64,000 nt of DNA from Arcuatula senhousia (Eukaryota; Mollusca; Bivalvia; Mytilida; Mytilidae). The position numbers and the translations under genes were made by a program. Positions 35,037 through 45,312 of this stretch are shown one piece after another. Position 1 is the stretch's first letter. Each line of letters starts with the position of its first letter. The stretch lies in contig OZ020308.1 in NCBI GenBank assembly GCA_963971305.1, forward strand, positions 32,951,275 to 33,015,274. The letters are read 5' to 3'. The notes beneath the pieces were generated by a model. The model saw only the letters and a list, made by a program, of their open reading frames with translations, was not told where the DNA came from and searched no databases.

Positions 35037-35110
35037 CTTGAACCTGTCTGAACACTGGTGTAATTTGCAATAACATTGTATCCTCTCCACCAAATCTGTG
35101 AGTGCCCTCT
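35037..35110 (-). CDS. TLDc-domain protein, exon 8
   Basis: Encodes EGTHRFGGEDTMLLQITPVF then RQVQ, the 'W-x-FGGExxLLQxxPxF' part of the TLDc fold. Acceptor TTTTGTAG; donor gtattt. The first base completes an Arg codon with exon 7. Confidence 0.78.
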
Positions 35111-35725
35111 CTACAAAATAAAGTTGGAAAATTTGATACTAGAATATCTTAATCATTCAAATTTCATTAGTATTTTTTTTTATGATTCAATTATATTTAG
35201 TCTTTTTTCATATATAAAAATCTTAAACAGGCACTTTCCCTCACCTTTTGGCTTCTGAAAATCCCAGACTTTAATTCCCATAGTAGTTTTCTAAACAATT
35301 TCATAATAGTCTTTAATTCCATTAAGAAAATAAAATGTCTTCAAAATATCATAACAGTTCTAATTTTAATGGCAGTTATTTGTTTATGTTGTCAAAGAAA
35401 TGTCTATAAAATTCCATAGACAATAATATAGTAGAACCTAACTAAACTGAACTCCTTTTAGATGGAAGAACTCATTTATAGATTTATTCAGGTTGCTGTG
35501 GTAGATCCTGAAATTTCAATCAGGAGTGTTTGCAATTTAAAAAAAATTATTTGGAACCTCTTGTTTCATACCATTCAGAACCAAATTTTCCTATCAAACA
35601 AGAGGGTGCTTGCCTGGCAATTCTAAATCCCCCTTTGAGTTGAAAACCAGGTTGGATTTCACAGGTTTCAGTTTTTTAAAGGGTTCCCTTAAAATATGTT
35701 TCACTGTACTTTCAATCTACATTAC
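35111..35725. other. Intron of the TLDc gene
   Basis: AT-rich, no feature recognised. Confidence 0.4.
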
Positions 35726-35824
35726 CTCCATCCTGCATCTGATGCCACACAATACACATTTCTACCTTCAAATGACAACAATGTAATAGTGGGACCATGA
35801 TATGCTGTCACATGATGTGTAAAT
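35726..35824 (-). CDS. TLDc-domain protein, exon 7
   Basis: Encodes FTHHVTAYHGPTITLLSFEG then RNVYCVASDAGW. YHGPTITLL is the strand typical of TLDc domains ('GPTLxLI'). Acceptor ATTTTAG, donor gtaatg; phase 2 in and out. Confidence 0.8.
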
Positions 35825-36212
35825 CTAAAATTAGAAAAAATATATTTCTATACTATATAGATTTTTTATAAGTTATCACATGCAATTTGTCTAAGTTTAG
35901 TAAAGTATGTAAATAATACCCTTAAACATATTTGGATTTAAATAGTAGGTATCTAGCTGTCTTTGATTATTGATTTTTTAAGACGACACTAATATAAGCA
36001 GGTTCTATGGCATACACTTATTCTACATCTCATCTTTTTATTCCTGCTAATGCTATACTCAGTGGCAGATACTTTTCTAAAGAGGACTCATTGACTGGCA
36101 AAGGAGGCACCAAGGCCGTGTTAAAAACCAACAGATTTTTCACCTGTTTGTAATTAGATTTTGTCAGTAACCAGGTTAAAGGTTAGGCTTCCTACAAGAA
36201 CAAATTATTTTA

Positions 36213-36240
36213 TGCCCCATCTAAGAAAGTAGGGGGCATA
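36213..36240. repeat. Solitary hairpin ATGCCCC...GGGGGCAT
   Basis: A hairpin like the 3' end of F8-type elements, without an evident tandem core. It is probably a terminal remnant (minus orientation). Confidence 0.4.
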
Positions 36241-36599
36241 TCGTGTTTGGTTTCGTTCTTCCCTCCATGTTGGGAGATGGGGCATTTCGTCTTTTTGACA
36301 TTTTCCTGTTCTTATTAACCCACATCCAATTGTGATTGTAAAAGTCTGTAGTAGATAATTCATGTGTGCACTAGCTGTCAGTGGAGGAAAATCCAAGCAT
36401 GCCAATTTTTAAACTAGAGGGACAGTTCATGTGGAACAAGGGCAGAAGGGCTTTTTCAGGTATGCAGGCATAGCTTTTTATTTGCCCTATATACTAAGGG
36501 CATGAACCTACTGAGATTTTTTTTAAACCAGAAACCATTTCGATTGCAATTTGGGATGGGATACCCTCCTTCCACACCGAACATAACAATTTATAGTAC

Positions 36600-36649
36600 C
36601 TATTTAATGAAAGACCATGCTCTGTACTGTTATAGAGGGAAGTCCAGCT
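36600..36649 (-). CDS. TLDc-domain protein, exon 6 (50 bases)
   Basis: Encodes SWTSLYNSTEHGLSLN plus the start of Arg. W-LYxSxxHGxSxNRF is the signature at the start of TLDc domains; with exon 7 it gives NRFTHHV. Acceptor GATGTCAG, donor gtacta; phase 0 in, phase 2 out. It was found only from family pattern and phase, because the exon is too short to stand out as an ORF. Confidence 0.8.
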
Positions 36650-36926
36650 CTGACATCGACTTAATCTAGCCTATATATAAATTGAGAAAATGGTAATCAA
36701 AAGTTAATTTTGGTTTTCTTTCCATATTCTAAATGCATAACATTTATGTAAGACATAGATAAAATCAATACTAGGGTTGCACAATATATCCGTTCCGGGT
36801 CACGGGGAGGAAAAACCACTTCATTCAACATGATACAAAGGGAACAGTATTTTCTATCAACGATTCTTCTGTATTTATTCAACATATAGGTTAACAAGCA
36901 TTCTGAGAGTATTGCAAAACAATACT

Positions 36927-37525
36927 TAGTCCCCTACCGGCCTCATATTTCAGTCACTGGTAATAATTTGTCAAACAAATGAATACCTAAACTTGATCAG
37001 TAAGGCCATTACTCCCATAAAAATTTGTGGATCAGCACGAAACTCAAACTTGATATGTAACTCAATAAGGTAAACTCACAGACAAAAAATCAGTTCATTA
37101 TCTATAAGCATTTTGAAAAAAAGTGTGGAAAACTGATATTTAAGTGAATTTTCAAAGTTCAAAGGGCCATAACTCCCATAAAAATTTGTGGATCGACAGG
37201 AAACTTAAACCTGATCTGTAACTCATCAAGGTAAACTCACATACCAAAAATCAGTTCATTATCTAAAAGCGTTTAGAAAAAAAGTACGAAAAACTGAAAT
37301 TTTAGTGAATTTTCAAAGTTCAAAGGGCCATAACTCCCATAAAAAATTGTGGACCGACACGAAACTCAAACTTGATCTGTAACTCATCAAGGTTAACTCA
37401 CATACAAAAAATCAGTTCATTATCTATAAGCGTTTAGAAAAAAAGTGCGGAAAACTGAGGCGTGACAGACAGACGGACAGAGCGCAAACCTATAGTCCCC
37501 TTCGGCTTTCGCCGGTAGGGGACTA
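36927..37525. mobile_element. Family F6 HINE/Pearl-like element
   Basis: TAGTCCCCTACCGGC at the start is matched exactly by GCCGGTAGGGGACTA at the end (15 bp). The 3' end is itself a hairpin: TAGTCCCCTTCGGCTTTCGC then CGGTAGGGGACTA. The core is about three units of about 175 bases ('gggccataactcccataaaa', 'aaaatcagttcattatct'), then GACAGACAGACGGACAG. Confidence 0.8.
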
Positions 37526-38112
37526 AAAATCATTTGCAACTGACAAATAAACCAACAATCAACATTTTAAACCCATAAAAAATCAATCTTGAACCGAAAT
37601 AAAGAAATTACTTTCTTCGTCCATTAGCATGTTGGAACCAGTTTTTTTACCAGTTCCTCCTCTTTTGGCTAAATTAGTGACCAATCCCGCAAATGCGCAA
37701 GGCGTGTATTTAATTTTCTTATTGGTAAGTTCAATTACCAGTATAATATTTTAGCCATTAAAGTAAAGAAACAATACTGTTAGCAAGCTTGCAAAAGGAT
37801 ATACCCTGCTTTCTATTTGACACTTTGTTGGAAAACAGTCTAAGTCCAATTATCTCCCCTGAATGATATTAAGTAACAAAAACTTTCTTTGCATATATCC
37901 CAAAATATTGCACTTTCTTACATGTAAAGTTTCATCAAAAACCCATCAATTTGTTTAGGAGGAGCTGTACTTTAGAAATGTGACATACGGACCAACAGAC
38001 AGACAGAATGATTTCTATATATCTCTGAACTTTGTTTTCAGGGGTTATACCTAAAATTTTGAATATTTGGGTCTTTTTTCAATTGATTTTTTCTCTTATT
38101 CTAAATACCTAC
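37526..38112. other. Intron of the TLDc gene
   Basis: About 37790-38055 may be a diverged tandem-element remnant ('gatataccctgctttc' at the start, 'caggggttatac' at the end, 'caacagacagacag' before it). An open stretch at 37615-37735 on the minus strand does not fit the exon phases. Confidence 0.4.
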
Positions 38113-38301
38113 CATCCTCATTAGAAGGTTATATGATGAAAGGAGAGGATTTTTGACAGTGACATCCTCCTCCTTTTGACCTTTCTGGTCAATCTGTGTG
38201 TAGCTTGCAGGAAGTACTGTCGATAATGCCCATAACAAACCCAAACTCATACAGTGTTTGTCTTGCTCAAACTTCTCAAGTTCTGGAACCCTTGCTGTCT
38301 C
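38113..38301 (-). CDS. TLDc-domain protein, exon 5
   Basis: Encodes ETARVPELEKFEQDKHCMSL, GLLWALSTVLPASYTQIDQK and GQKEEDVTVKNPLLSSYNLL then MRM. Acceptor TATTTTCAG, donor gtaggt, phase 0 at both ends (63 codons). This is the helical region before the TLDc domain; the exon has a decayed copy at 38351-38431. Confidence 0.8.
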
Positions 38302-38350
38302 CTGAAAATACAAAATTAAGAATAATATTTTTGTAATGTAGGAGGGAGGG

Positions 38351-38431
38351 TCAATAATGCTCTAATAAACCCATACTCTTACAGTGTTTGTCTTGTTCAA
38401 ACTTCTCAAGTTTTGGGACCCTTGCTGTCTC
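38351..38431 (-). pseudogene. Decayed tandem copy of TLDc exon 5
   Basis: On the minus strand it reads TARVPKLEKFEQDKHC then KSMGLLEHY and a stop, closely matching the first third of exon 5. The acceptor is changed from TTTTCAG to TATCTAAG. It is a partial duplication about 50 bases upstream of the live exon. Confidence 0.75.
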
Positions 38432-39270
38432 TTAGATAAAAATATTTTGAAAATCAAATACAAGTACATGTACAGGTCTAATTCTTGCTAAAAGTTTTTA
38501 AAGGTCTGGAATATAAATGTGATACTCCAACTGAGAGTCAAAATCTCCAAACTTTTCCTGATTTTTTTTGTGATATATCCTGCTTTTAAAAACGTGTAAA
38601 AATGTAATTTCATAAACAATTTACTAACACTATGTGTTAGGTTGTTACAAATTTTTGGTTTTAGGTTGGTATTATCCAAAAGTTTGTATCTTAAAGGGAC
38701 AGCAAGGACTTTTTCAGGAGCACAGAATAATTTTTTTCATAGGAATTTAGGATAAAAGATTTTCTTTAGTAACTCATTTTAATTGATTACACATCATTCT
38801 ATCAATCCAATCACAAAGTCCATGAAATCTTAGAAACGACCATCATACAAATGAGCACTATTAGAGAAATCTTGTTTTAATTTTCAGAATGTTGGATGAA
38901 GCATAGTGGCATCAATGGGGTATTTGAGTGTCAATTTCTGAAACAGCAACAACATGCAAGACTAGTAAACATGAACCGGAACAGCACAAAAAAACATAAT
39001 CCATAAACAAAATCAATATGTACAGGGGTGCAAAAACCGAGTTGCAGCATCGTATTAACTTTAGCTCAAGTTGTTACAGGCATTACAAGCCAATATAATA
39101 CGAAAATCTTTTTAAGTTATTGTCAAGGTGCCACTTTTTGAAAAATTTACTAAAATTCTTTGCTGACCTACATCTTGGGTGAAAATCCCCAAAATCACTA
39201 GGGTTTGTTCTTTTATGATTTGTTACAATATCCCAAAGTTTCTTAAATAAAAGTATTAAAAACATTTTGG
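38432..39270. other. Intron of the TLDc gene
   Basis: No feature recognised. Confidence 0.4.
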
Positions 39271-39274
39271 AAAT

Positions 39275-39700
39275 TTTTTCTTATGCTGTACCCTTGACCT
39301 TGAACAGATTTTCCTCTTATGGTATGTTAATATATCATAAAGTTTCATTAAAATTGGTTGATAAACTTTTTGAGTTATGTTCTTGAAAACACTAATGCAA
39401 GCAATTTTCTAAAGTTTTTCTGCCATTGTGACCTTGACCTTGAACAGATTTACCCCAAAATCAATAGGTCCTTAAGTTTAATTTAAAATGGGTTAACAAC
39501 TTTTTGAGTTATGTTCTGGAAACCACTAATTCATGAATTTTTAAAAGTTTTTCTGTTGCTGTGACCTTGACCTTAAACAGATTCTGTCCGTAAATCAATA
39601 GAGTTCCTCCTGTTATGATATGTAACCATTTCCCAAATTTTCATTTAAATCGATTCACAACTTATATAGTTATGGTCCAAAACTAATTGTTGACGCATGC
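39275..39700 (+). repeat. F9 tandem array (about 115-bp units)
   Basis: About four units share 'tgtgaccttgaccttgaaca', 'aactttttgagttatgttc' and 'aaagtttttctg'. It ends in a GCATGCATGC run and CATCATCAT. No terminal hairpin recognised. Confidence 0.6.
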
Positions 39701-39868
39701 ATGCATGCCCACCCAGCCGCCAGTCATCATCATCATAACAATACCCGAGTTCAATTTCATTGCAACTTACATGTAGCTAAAAACAAGTTAACCAAACAAA
39801 GATCTGCAGTCGATGACTAGATTCAATTAGACGAAGTGAAGCCAGATCCCCCCTCTATAAACTGTTAC

Positions 39869-40000
39869 CTGTTCTGAAGGCATCTTTGAACCAGTAAGAA
39901 TTGTGTAGACCCAATTATGTGTACCACAAAATATATGGGGTAAATTGTGATTAGTCCATTTCTTAAACTCATCGTAGCCCAAGTCTTCATGTGGTCCAAA
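39869..40000 (-). CDS. TLDc-domain protein, exon 4
   Basis: Encodes FGPHEDLGYDEFKKWTNHNL, PHIFCGTHNWVYTILTGSKM and PSEQ. LGYDEFKKW is EF-hand-like; WVYTIL corresponds to the helix before TLDc in MEAK7-type proteins. Acceptor TATATTTTAG, donor gtaaca, phase 0 at both ends (44 codons). Confidence 0.78.
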
Positions 40001-40159
40001 CTAAAATATAAGCATAAAATTATGAAAAATATGAGTAAATCATATACTGTGGTTTCATTGTTATTCATGGGGTATCAATTTTCGTGTTTTTTTGTGGATG
40101 GCTTTGACCCACGAAATCTGATACCCCACCAAACAGACAACTAGAAACTGACAAGGTCA

Positions 40160-41112
40160 GAAAGGGCCCCGCGACAAAAAATCTAAGTGTTTTCAAAATC
40201 AAACCAACTTTGATTATAACCACTAAGGCATGTTCCATGGAATGTGTATGAAACTTCAGAGCTGTATTGTTAATAGCCTTTGAGTTTTATTGTTCAAAAA
40301 TTCCAATTCTCAAAATCTGTGATTTTCCATGCAAATCATGACATGCTACTTAGCAGCTGTACAAAAGTTTCAGAACTGTATTGTTAACAGTTTTTGAGTT
40401 TTAGTTTTCACAAAGTCCAATTCTCAAAATCTGTGATTTTCGATAAAAAAATATTTTTTTCCCAAAAATATTTAACATTTTTGCATGAAATTTTAATATG
40501 CAAATCATTACATGCTATTAAGTAGCTGTACAAAATTTCAGAACTGTGGTGTTAATAGCCTTTGAGTTTTATTGTTCAAAAATTCCAATTCTCAAAATCT
40601 GTGATTTTCCATGCAAATCATGACATGCTACTTAGCAGCTGTACAAAAGTTTCAGAACTGTATTGTTAACAGTTTTTGAGTTTTAGTGTTCACAAAGTCC
40701 AATTCTCAAAATCTGTGATTTTCGATAAAAAAATATTTTTTCCCAAAAATATTTAACATTTTTGCACGAAATTTTAATATGCAAATCATGACATGCTATT
40801 AAGCAGCTGTACATAGTTTCAGAACTGTATTGTTTACAGTTTTTGAGTTTTAGTGTTCACAAAGTCCATTTCTCAAAATCTGTGATTTATGATAAAAAAT
40901 GAATTTTTTTTCCAAAAATATTTAACATTTTTGCATGAAATTTTAATATGCAAATCATGACATGCTATTAAGTAGCTGTACAAAATTTCAGAACTGTTGT
41001 GTTAATAATTTTTGAGCTTTAGTGTTCACAAGAATTGTTGACGGACGGACGGACGGACAGACGGACAAAGTGAAAACTATAGGGCGTCTGCATCTTCGAT
41101 GCGGGGCTCTAA
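40160..41112 (+). mobile_element. Family F7 HINE/Pearl-like element
   Basis: The 5' AGGGCCCCGC and 3' GCGGGGCTCT are complementary. About five units of about 120-190 bases ('gcagctgtacaaaagtttca', 'aaatctgtgattttcgataa', 'ttttaatatgcaaatcatga'), a (GACG) tract (41041-41066), and a hairpin GCATCTTCGATGC (41090-41102). Confidence 0.75.
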
Positions 41113-41849
41113 TTAACATTTATCTGTATGCTGCAGACTTCAGAGCCACAAAGGACAAGGTATGATAAGGGCTATTTTTGGCCCCTTTTTCAAAAGTGAA
41201 ATTTTAATCTAAAATATTGATTTATATGATATTAAGTTATTAAAGTTAATAAATTTAAATGTTTTAAACAAATAATAAATCAAATCTGATTTTAGCAATT
41301 GATCAAACTTGATGAAAAAGTGACTTTTTCTCAAAATTACTCAAAATTCGGCACATTTTTCTATGTTTTTGGCTTAAATAACTATGAGCGGACAAGCGGC
41401 CCACGAAAATATTTTAACTGTGGATTTGGCATACGAGAACTAATGTTTCCAGAAATTATTTTTGTGGGCCGCAGGTCCGCTCATATTTAAATCTCACAAT
41501 AACCGTTGTCATTTTAACAATTTTAAGGCAATTTTGCTGCATTTCATAGTTTTATCATTTATTGCACATGCGTGACTACGCCAGTTGTCAGTTTTCCAAG
41601 AAATTTTGCCTGTTCCAAAAAATATAACTTCTGAGCCACAAAATCACACTGTTATATATCAATATGCCAATTTTGGAAAATTTGTCCAATAAAGGGGGGT
41701 CAATTCGTGCTCTTATCCTATCTTGTCCTTTAAGATATCATGAAATGGTCTTTTTTTACCAAACCACGAAAATTGGTATCTACGAAAATATATAAATCAA
41801 CAGTAGGTAAATGTGAAAAAATGGCTGAAATGGAATCCTAAGATACGAA
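41113..41849. other. Intronic DNA of the TLDc gene
   Basis: A short inverted pair, 'gagcggacaagcggcccacg' (about 41388) and 'gtgggccgcaggtccgctca' (about 41464), suggests a small palindromic element at about 41385-41485. The rest is unassigned. Confidence 0.4.
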
Positions 41850-41965
41850 ACCCAATGCTGGTGTCACATAATTAATACCAAGGTGGAATTTAAGGAAGCG
41901 GTATAATAATATCTTCCCCACAGCACTGCTGCCAAACATTCACCATTTTATGACCCAGAATTTTC
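41850..41965 (+). repeat. F10 fragment cut by the LINE
   Basis: 'gctgccaaacattcaccatt' and 'tatgacccagaatttt' match the 3' part of the F10 copies at 24830 and 28560. The sequence is interrupted at about 41966, where the LINE begins. Confidence 0.5.
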
Positions 41966-41976
41966 TTTTACCACCA

Positions 41977-41990
41977 CCAAGATGGCGGCG
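41977..41990 (+). promoter_or_regulatory. YY1-like site at the LINE 5' end
   Basis: CCAAGATGGCGGCG contains the consensus AAGATGGCGGC. A YY1 site in this position is known from the mammalian L1 promoter. Here the role is inference from motif and place. Confidence 0.5.
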
Positions 41991-42065
41991 TTTTTTTACC
42001 ACTGAAAAAATATTTGTGCTAAAACGATCTTCTGTCCAACAAAAAGGTTTGAAACAACATATAAA

Positions 42066-43922
42066 ATGGATAAAATTAACTTAAATGATCCAAACATTAA
42101 GAAACTTGTTGAAAGTGATTCATTAAAAAAGACATATCCGTTAGATCGGCTACCAAAGAAATTGATAGAGCCAACAACGGATAAAGGAAAGAGTTGTTTG
42201 TTTGAGGAAATTGACACCAGTATTTACGAAGCGGAAGCGAGAATGATAGCATTCAGAACAACAATAGAACGAGTAAGGCCCTGGATAAAAGCCCTTAACA
42301 TTTTCTATTTCGAGTTCTATGGAAATCATAGCGATAAGCGAATTGTATGGGCCGACAACCCAACAACTTTATCACAAGGTGAAAGTCTGAAGTCCATAAC
42401 AATAGACATTCAATCAGCAGACAAAAAACTGTTGTACAAGATCTCGTTCTTCTTAAAAACAGGGCTTATTCAATGTCAGGGTAACAACATTAGGACATTC
42501 GTCACAAATGACTTTCCACAAATACTAAATATGGTCCAAAAATTTACTGGAACATCACTAAACACTAAAACTCAAAAAGAGGTCACAAAACAAGGCAGCG
42601 ATCATGAAGTCGAAGAACAAAATGAGACGCATGTGAAACAAATAGTTGAGTCTCAGACAGACAATATTACACAACAGACAACTGAGAAACTAACACTGGC
42701 AACAGACAGGGATGTCAGTCCTAATGATGAAAATAACAATGTTGCGGATAACCTCTTAAGGCTCCAAGAAGGATTAACAGACACTGTAACAAAACTAGAA
42801 AGCAGCAATTCTTCAAATACTGATAAAATACTACAAGCAATCAGCAATTGTGAAAAATCGATTCAGAATATACCAAGTATTATTAAGAGCTTAAAACTAA
42901 GTGCTGTTGAAACAACTTCCTCGGCGGATATGATTACTTTGAGAAACAAACTTAAACTGCTTGAGGATGAAAACAATTCCTTAAAATCACAACTTCAAAT
43001 AGAGAAAGGAAACACCATGCTCCTTGAAGAAAAAATCAACAGGGCCATTAAACATGAACAAGGAATGCTAGAAGACACAAGAAAACAAATGAAAATAATG
43101 GTCAACACTAGTACTGAAGAGCTTGAGTATAAATCAAAGATAATAGATCAGAAAAACCAAGAGATTAGTGAACTTACATCGTCTCTTAGTGACACAAAAC
43201 TAAAACTAGATGAGAAACAGGATGAGATACTACAACTAAAATCTCAAATGTCAGCATCTTTTGATCGTGATAGAGATCAACAGGAGGAGCAGAATCGACA
43301 TGTCAGGAGCAACGATCCTAAACCCAAACCCAAGGCGTTATTGATTGGAACATCAAATATTCAAGGAATAGATGAACATAGAATGACGCAAATTGTAGAG
43401 GTGACAAAAGTTATAAAATACACCTTGGAGGATACAAATAGCTACATATCTTCAACAACTGAATGTCCAGATGTCTTAGTCCTGCATTCGCTGACCAATG
43501 ATTTGAAATCAAAGCAACCCAATCAATGTGTGGACAAATTATTTCATATAATCACAGCGGCAGCAGCTAAATGGCCAAACATCAAATGTGTCATTTCCTT
43601 CACGACTCCTAGAAAGGATCAAATGAGGTATTCAACAAGTGCTCAAATTATAAATGTGCTCATTAAAGAAAAATTCTGTGGTGTCGACAATATATATTTT
43701 GCTGAACACACCAATATGCTTATAAATGGTAATCCAAATGAGAAGTTATTGAACCAAGATAAAGTGCATCTAAATGACAAAGGAATTTCCATTCTAGCCA
43801 GCAACATCAAAAGAGCTGTGTTTACTGCATTGCATATCCCATTACCTCCACCAAGAAACAGGAGCAGATCCACACAAAGGCAGATGGGCCGAGGACGAGG
43901 ACGTGAACAGCACAATTATTAA
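42066..43922 (+). CDS. LINE ORF1 protein: coiled coil plus SGNH/GDSL-like domain
   Basis: 618 residues from a true ATG. The N-terminal domain (about residues 60-160) contains YKISFFLKTGLIQCQGNNIR, a segment familiar from ORF1-type proteins of mollusc and cnidarian repeats. A long coiled coil follows (about 295-400, heptads such as LEDENNSLKSQLQIEKG). An SGNH-hydrolase-like domain runs about 418-590: ALLIGTSNIQG (block I, GDS-like), HSLTNDLK (block III-like Asn) and DKVHLNDKGI (block V His). The C-terminus is basic (RSRSTQRQMGRGRGREQ), likely nucleic-acid binding. The usual block I Ser is within GTSN, so catalytic activity is possible but unproven. Such esterase-like ORF1 proteins are known in CR1 LINEs; the role is probably RNP or membrane association. 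Confidence 0.8.
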   Translation: MDKINLNDPNIKKLVESDSLKKTYPLDRLPKKLIEPTTDKGKSCLFEEIDTSIYEAEARMIAFRTTIERVRPWIKALNIFYFEFYGNHSDKRIVWADNPTTLSQGESLKSITIDIQSADKKLLYKISFFLKTGLIQCQGNNIRTFVTNDFPQILNMVQKFTGTSLNTKTQKEVTKQGSDHEVEEQNETHVKQIVESQTDNITQQTTEKLTLATDRDVSPNDENNNVADNLLRLQEGLTDTVTKLESSNSSNTDKILQAISNCEKSIQNIPSIIKSLKLSAVETTSSADMITLRNKLKLLEDENNSLKSQLQIEKGNTMLLEEKINRAIKHEQGMLEDTRKQMKIMVNTSTEELEYKSKIIDQKNQEISELTSSLSDTKLKLDEKQDEILQLKSQMSASFDRDRDQQEEQNRHVRSNDPKPKPKALLIGTSNIQGIDEHRMTQIVEVTKVIKYTLEDTNSYISSTTECPDVLVLHSLTNDLKSKQPNQCVDKLFHIITAAAAKWPNIKCVISFTTPRKDQMRYSTSAQIINVLIKEKFCGVDNIYFAEHTNMLINGNPNEKLLNQDKVHLNDKGISILASNIKRAVFTALHIPLPPPRNRSRSTQRQMGRGRGREQHNY

Positions 43923-44160
43923 TACATCCTATGATAGAAAAGGATATATATATTGTAAAATCAGTAATAATAGCTTTGTTATTATAGTCTTAAGAGTTTA
44001 GGTTATAATCTTAGACACAATTTTGATAATCTGTAAAAATTCCCAGAGAAGGAAAGATTTTTTTATTGTGTACACAAACACTGATATTGAATTTTTACCT
44101 TTTTTCATTATAGAAATATTTTTTTCTTTTTCTTTGTTTGCATAATCTTTTGGAAAAGAA

Positions 44161-45312
44161 ATGCCAAAAATTACAAATCACTCATCCTTAAAAATGTGTT
44201 TCTGGAATGTTGGGGGCATGATTTCAAAATATAATAATAAAACCCAAGACCCTCACTTCATTCAAAATATTGAAAAATATGATCTGGTATTTTTAGCAGA
44301 GACACATATTGGACCAAATGCAATTGTCAATAATATTGGGTCTTTCCAGTACCATGGAGTTAATAGGAAACAGTCCAAGCATAATAATAGATATTTTGGG
44401 GGGCTAGGTATACTATTTAAACCATATATTAAACCATATATTAAGATAATGAATAATACTAACCCTGATTATCAGTGGATTAAATTGCAAAAAACTTTTT
44501 TTGGTTTAGAACAAGACTTATTTGTTTGCTTGGTTTATTTTCCACCTAGTTGCTCAACATATACCCAACAACTAGACCATGATATTCTAGAATGCATCGA
44601 ACAAGATATTATTAAATACCAAAATGTAGGTAAAATATTACTTTGTGGTGATTTTAACGCACGAGTCTCAAATGAGCTTGACTATATATCTGATGATGAT
44701 AACCAGTTTATTCCTATTAATAAGGATTACATTATTGACAATAACATTCTTCCCAGAAAAAGCTATGATAAAACTTTAGATGCTAGAGGGAAGGAGTTAA
44801 TTGAATTGTGCATAAGTAAGCAGCTGAGAATATTAAATGGTCGAGTTCTGGGGGATATGTTTGGCAACTATACTTGTCATACGCCAAATGGTTCTAGTAC
44901 TGTTGACTATGTTGTTATGTCAGAGGGTATCCTGGACCAAATATTATACTTTAAAGTGTTAGATTTTATACCTACTTTATCAGATACTCATTGTAAACTA
45001 GAATGGGAACTACTAGCTACATTTAAAGAAGAAAGTATAGCCAAAAAGGCAACAACATTAACACATCCCTTGCCTCCAAGGTTTATCTGGGATGATGATT
45101 CATCAATTAATTTTATGAAGGCACTGGGAACAGATGATATACAAAACCGTCTTCATCAATTCAACAACAAACAAACACAAAACTCTCAATCTACAATTAA
45201 TGAAGCATGCAAAGAATTAGGTGACATAATATATACAGCAGCATGTCAGTCATTAAAAAAGACAAAAACAAACCGTAATAATAAGAAGAAAAATCATAAA
45301 AAAATGGTTTAA
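44161..45312 (+). CDS. LINE ORF2, N-terminal part: AP-like endonuclease
   Basis: Endonuclease/exonuclease/phosphatase domain that nicks target DNA for target-primed reverse transcription. Motifs: MCFWNVGGM (residues about 11-19), LAETHIG (about 44-50, metal-binding Glu), LLCGDFNAR (about 160-168), TVDYVVMS (about 246-253) and SDTHCKLEW (about 272-280, catalytic His). The frame ends at 45312 just after a run of seven A (45298-45304), where the reading frame changes. The continuation lies in the frame of the next feature, so the natural ORF2 is split by a single-base indel. Confidence 0.85.
   Translation: MPKITNHSSLKMCFWNVGGMISKYNNKTQDPHFIQNIEKYDLVFLAETHIGPNAIVNNIGSFQYHGVNRKQSKHNNRYFGGLGILFKPYIKPYIKIMNNTNPDYQWIKLQKTFFGLEQDLFVCLVYFPPSCSTYTQQLDHDILECIEQDIIKYQNVGKILLCGDFNARVSNELDYISDDDNQFIPINKDYIIDNNILPRKSYDKTLDARGKELIELCISKQLRILNGRVLGDMFGNYTCHTPNGSSTVDYVVMSEGILDQILYFKVLDFIPTLSDTHCKLEWELLATFKEESIAKKATTLTHPLPPRFIWDDDSSINFMKALGTDDIQNRLHQFNNKQTQNSQSTINEACKELGDIIYTAACQSLKKTKTNRNNKKKNHKKMV

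Noticed and set aside
37615..37735. Open minus-strand stretch (KKIKYTPCAFAGLV...) as a TLDc gene exon
   Set aside because: Exons 5 and 6 join perfectly in phase 0 and give a continuous TLDc start. This segment lacks a good acceptor and would break the phase.
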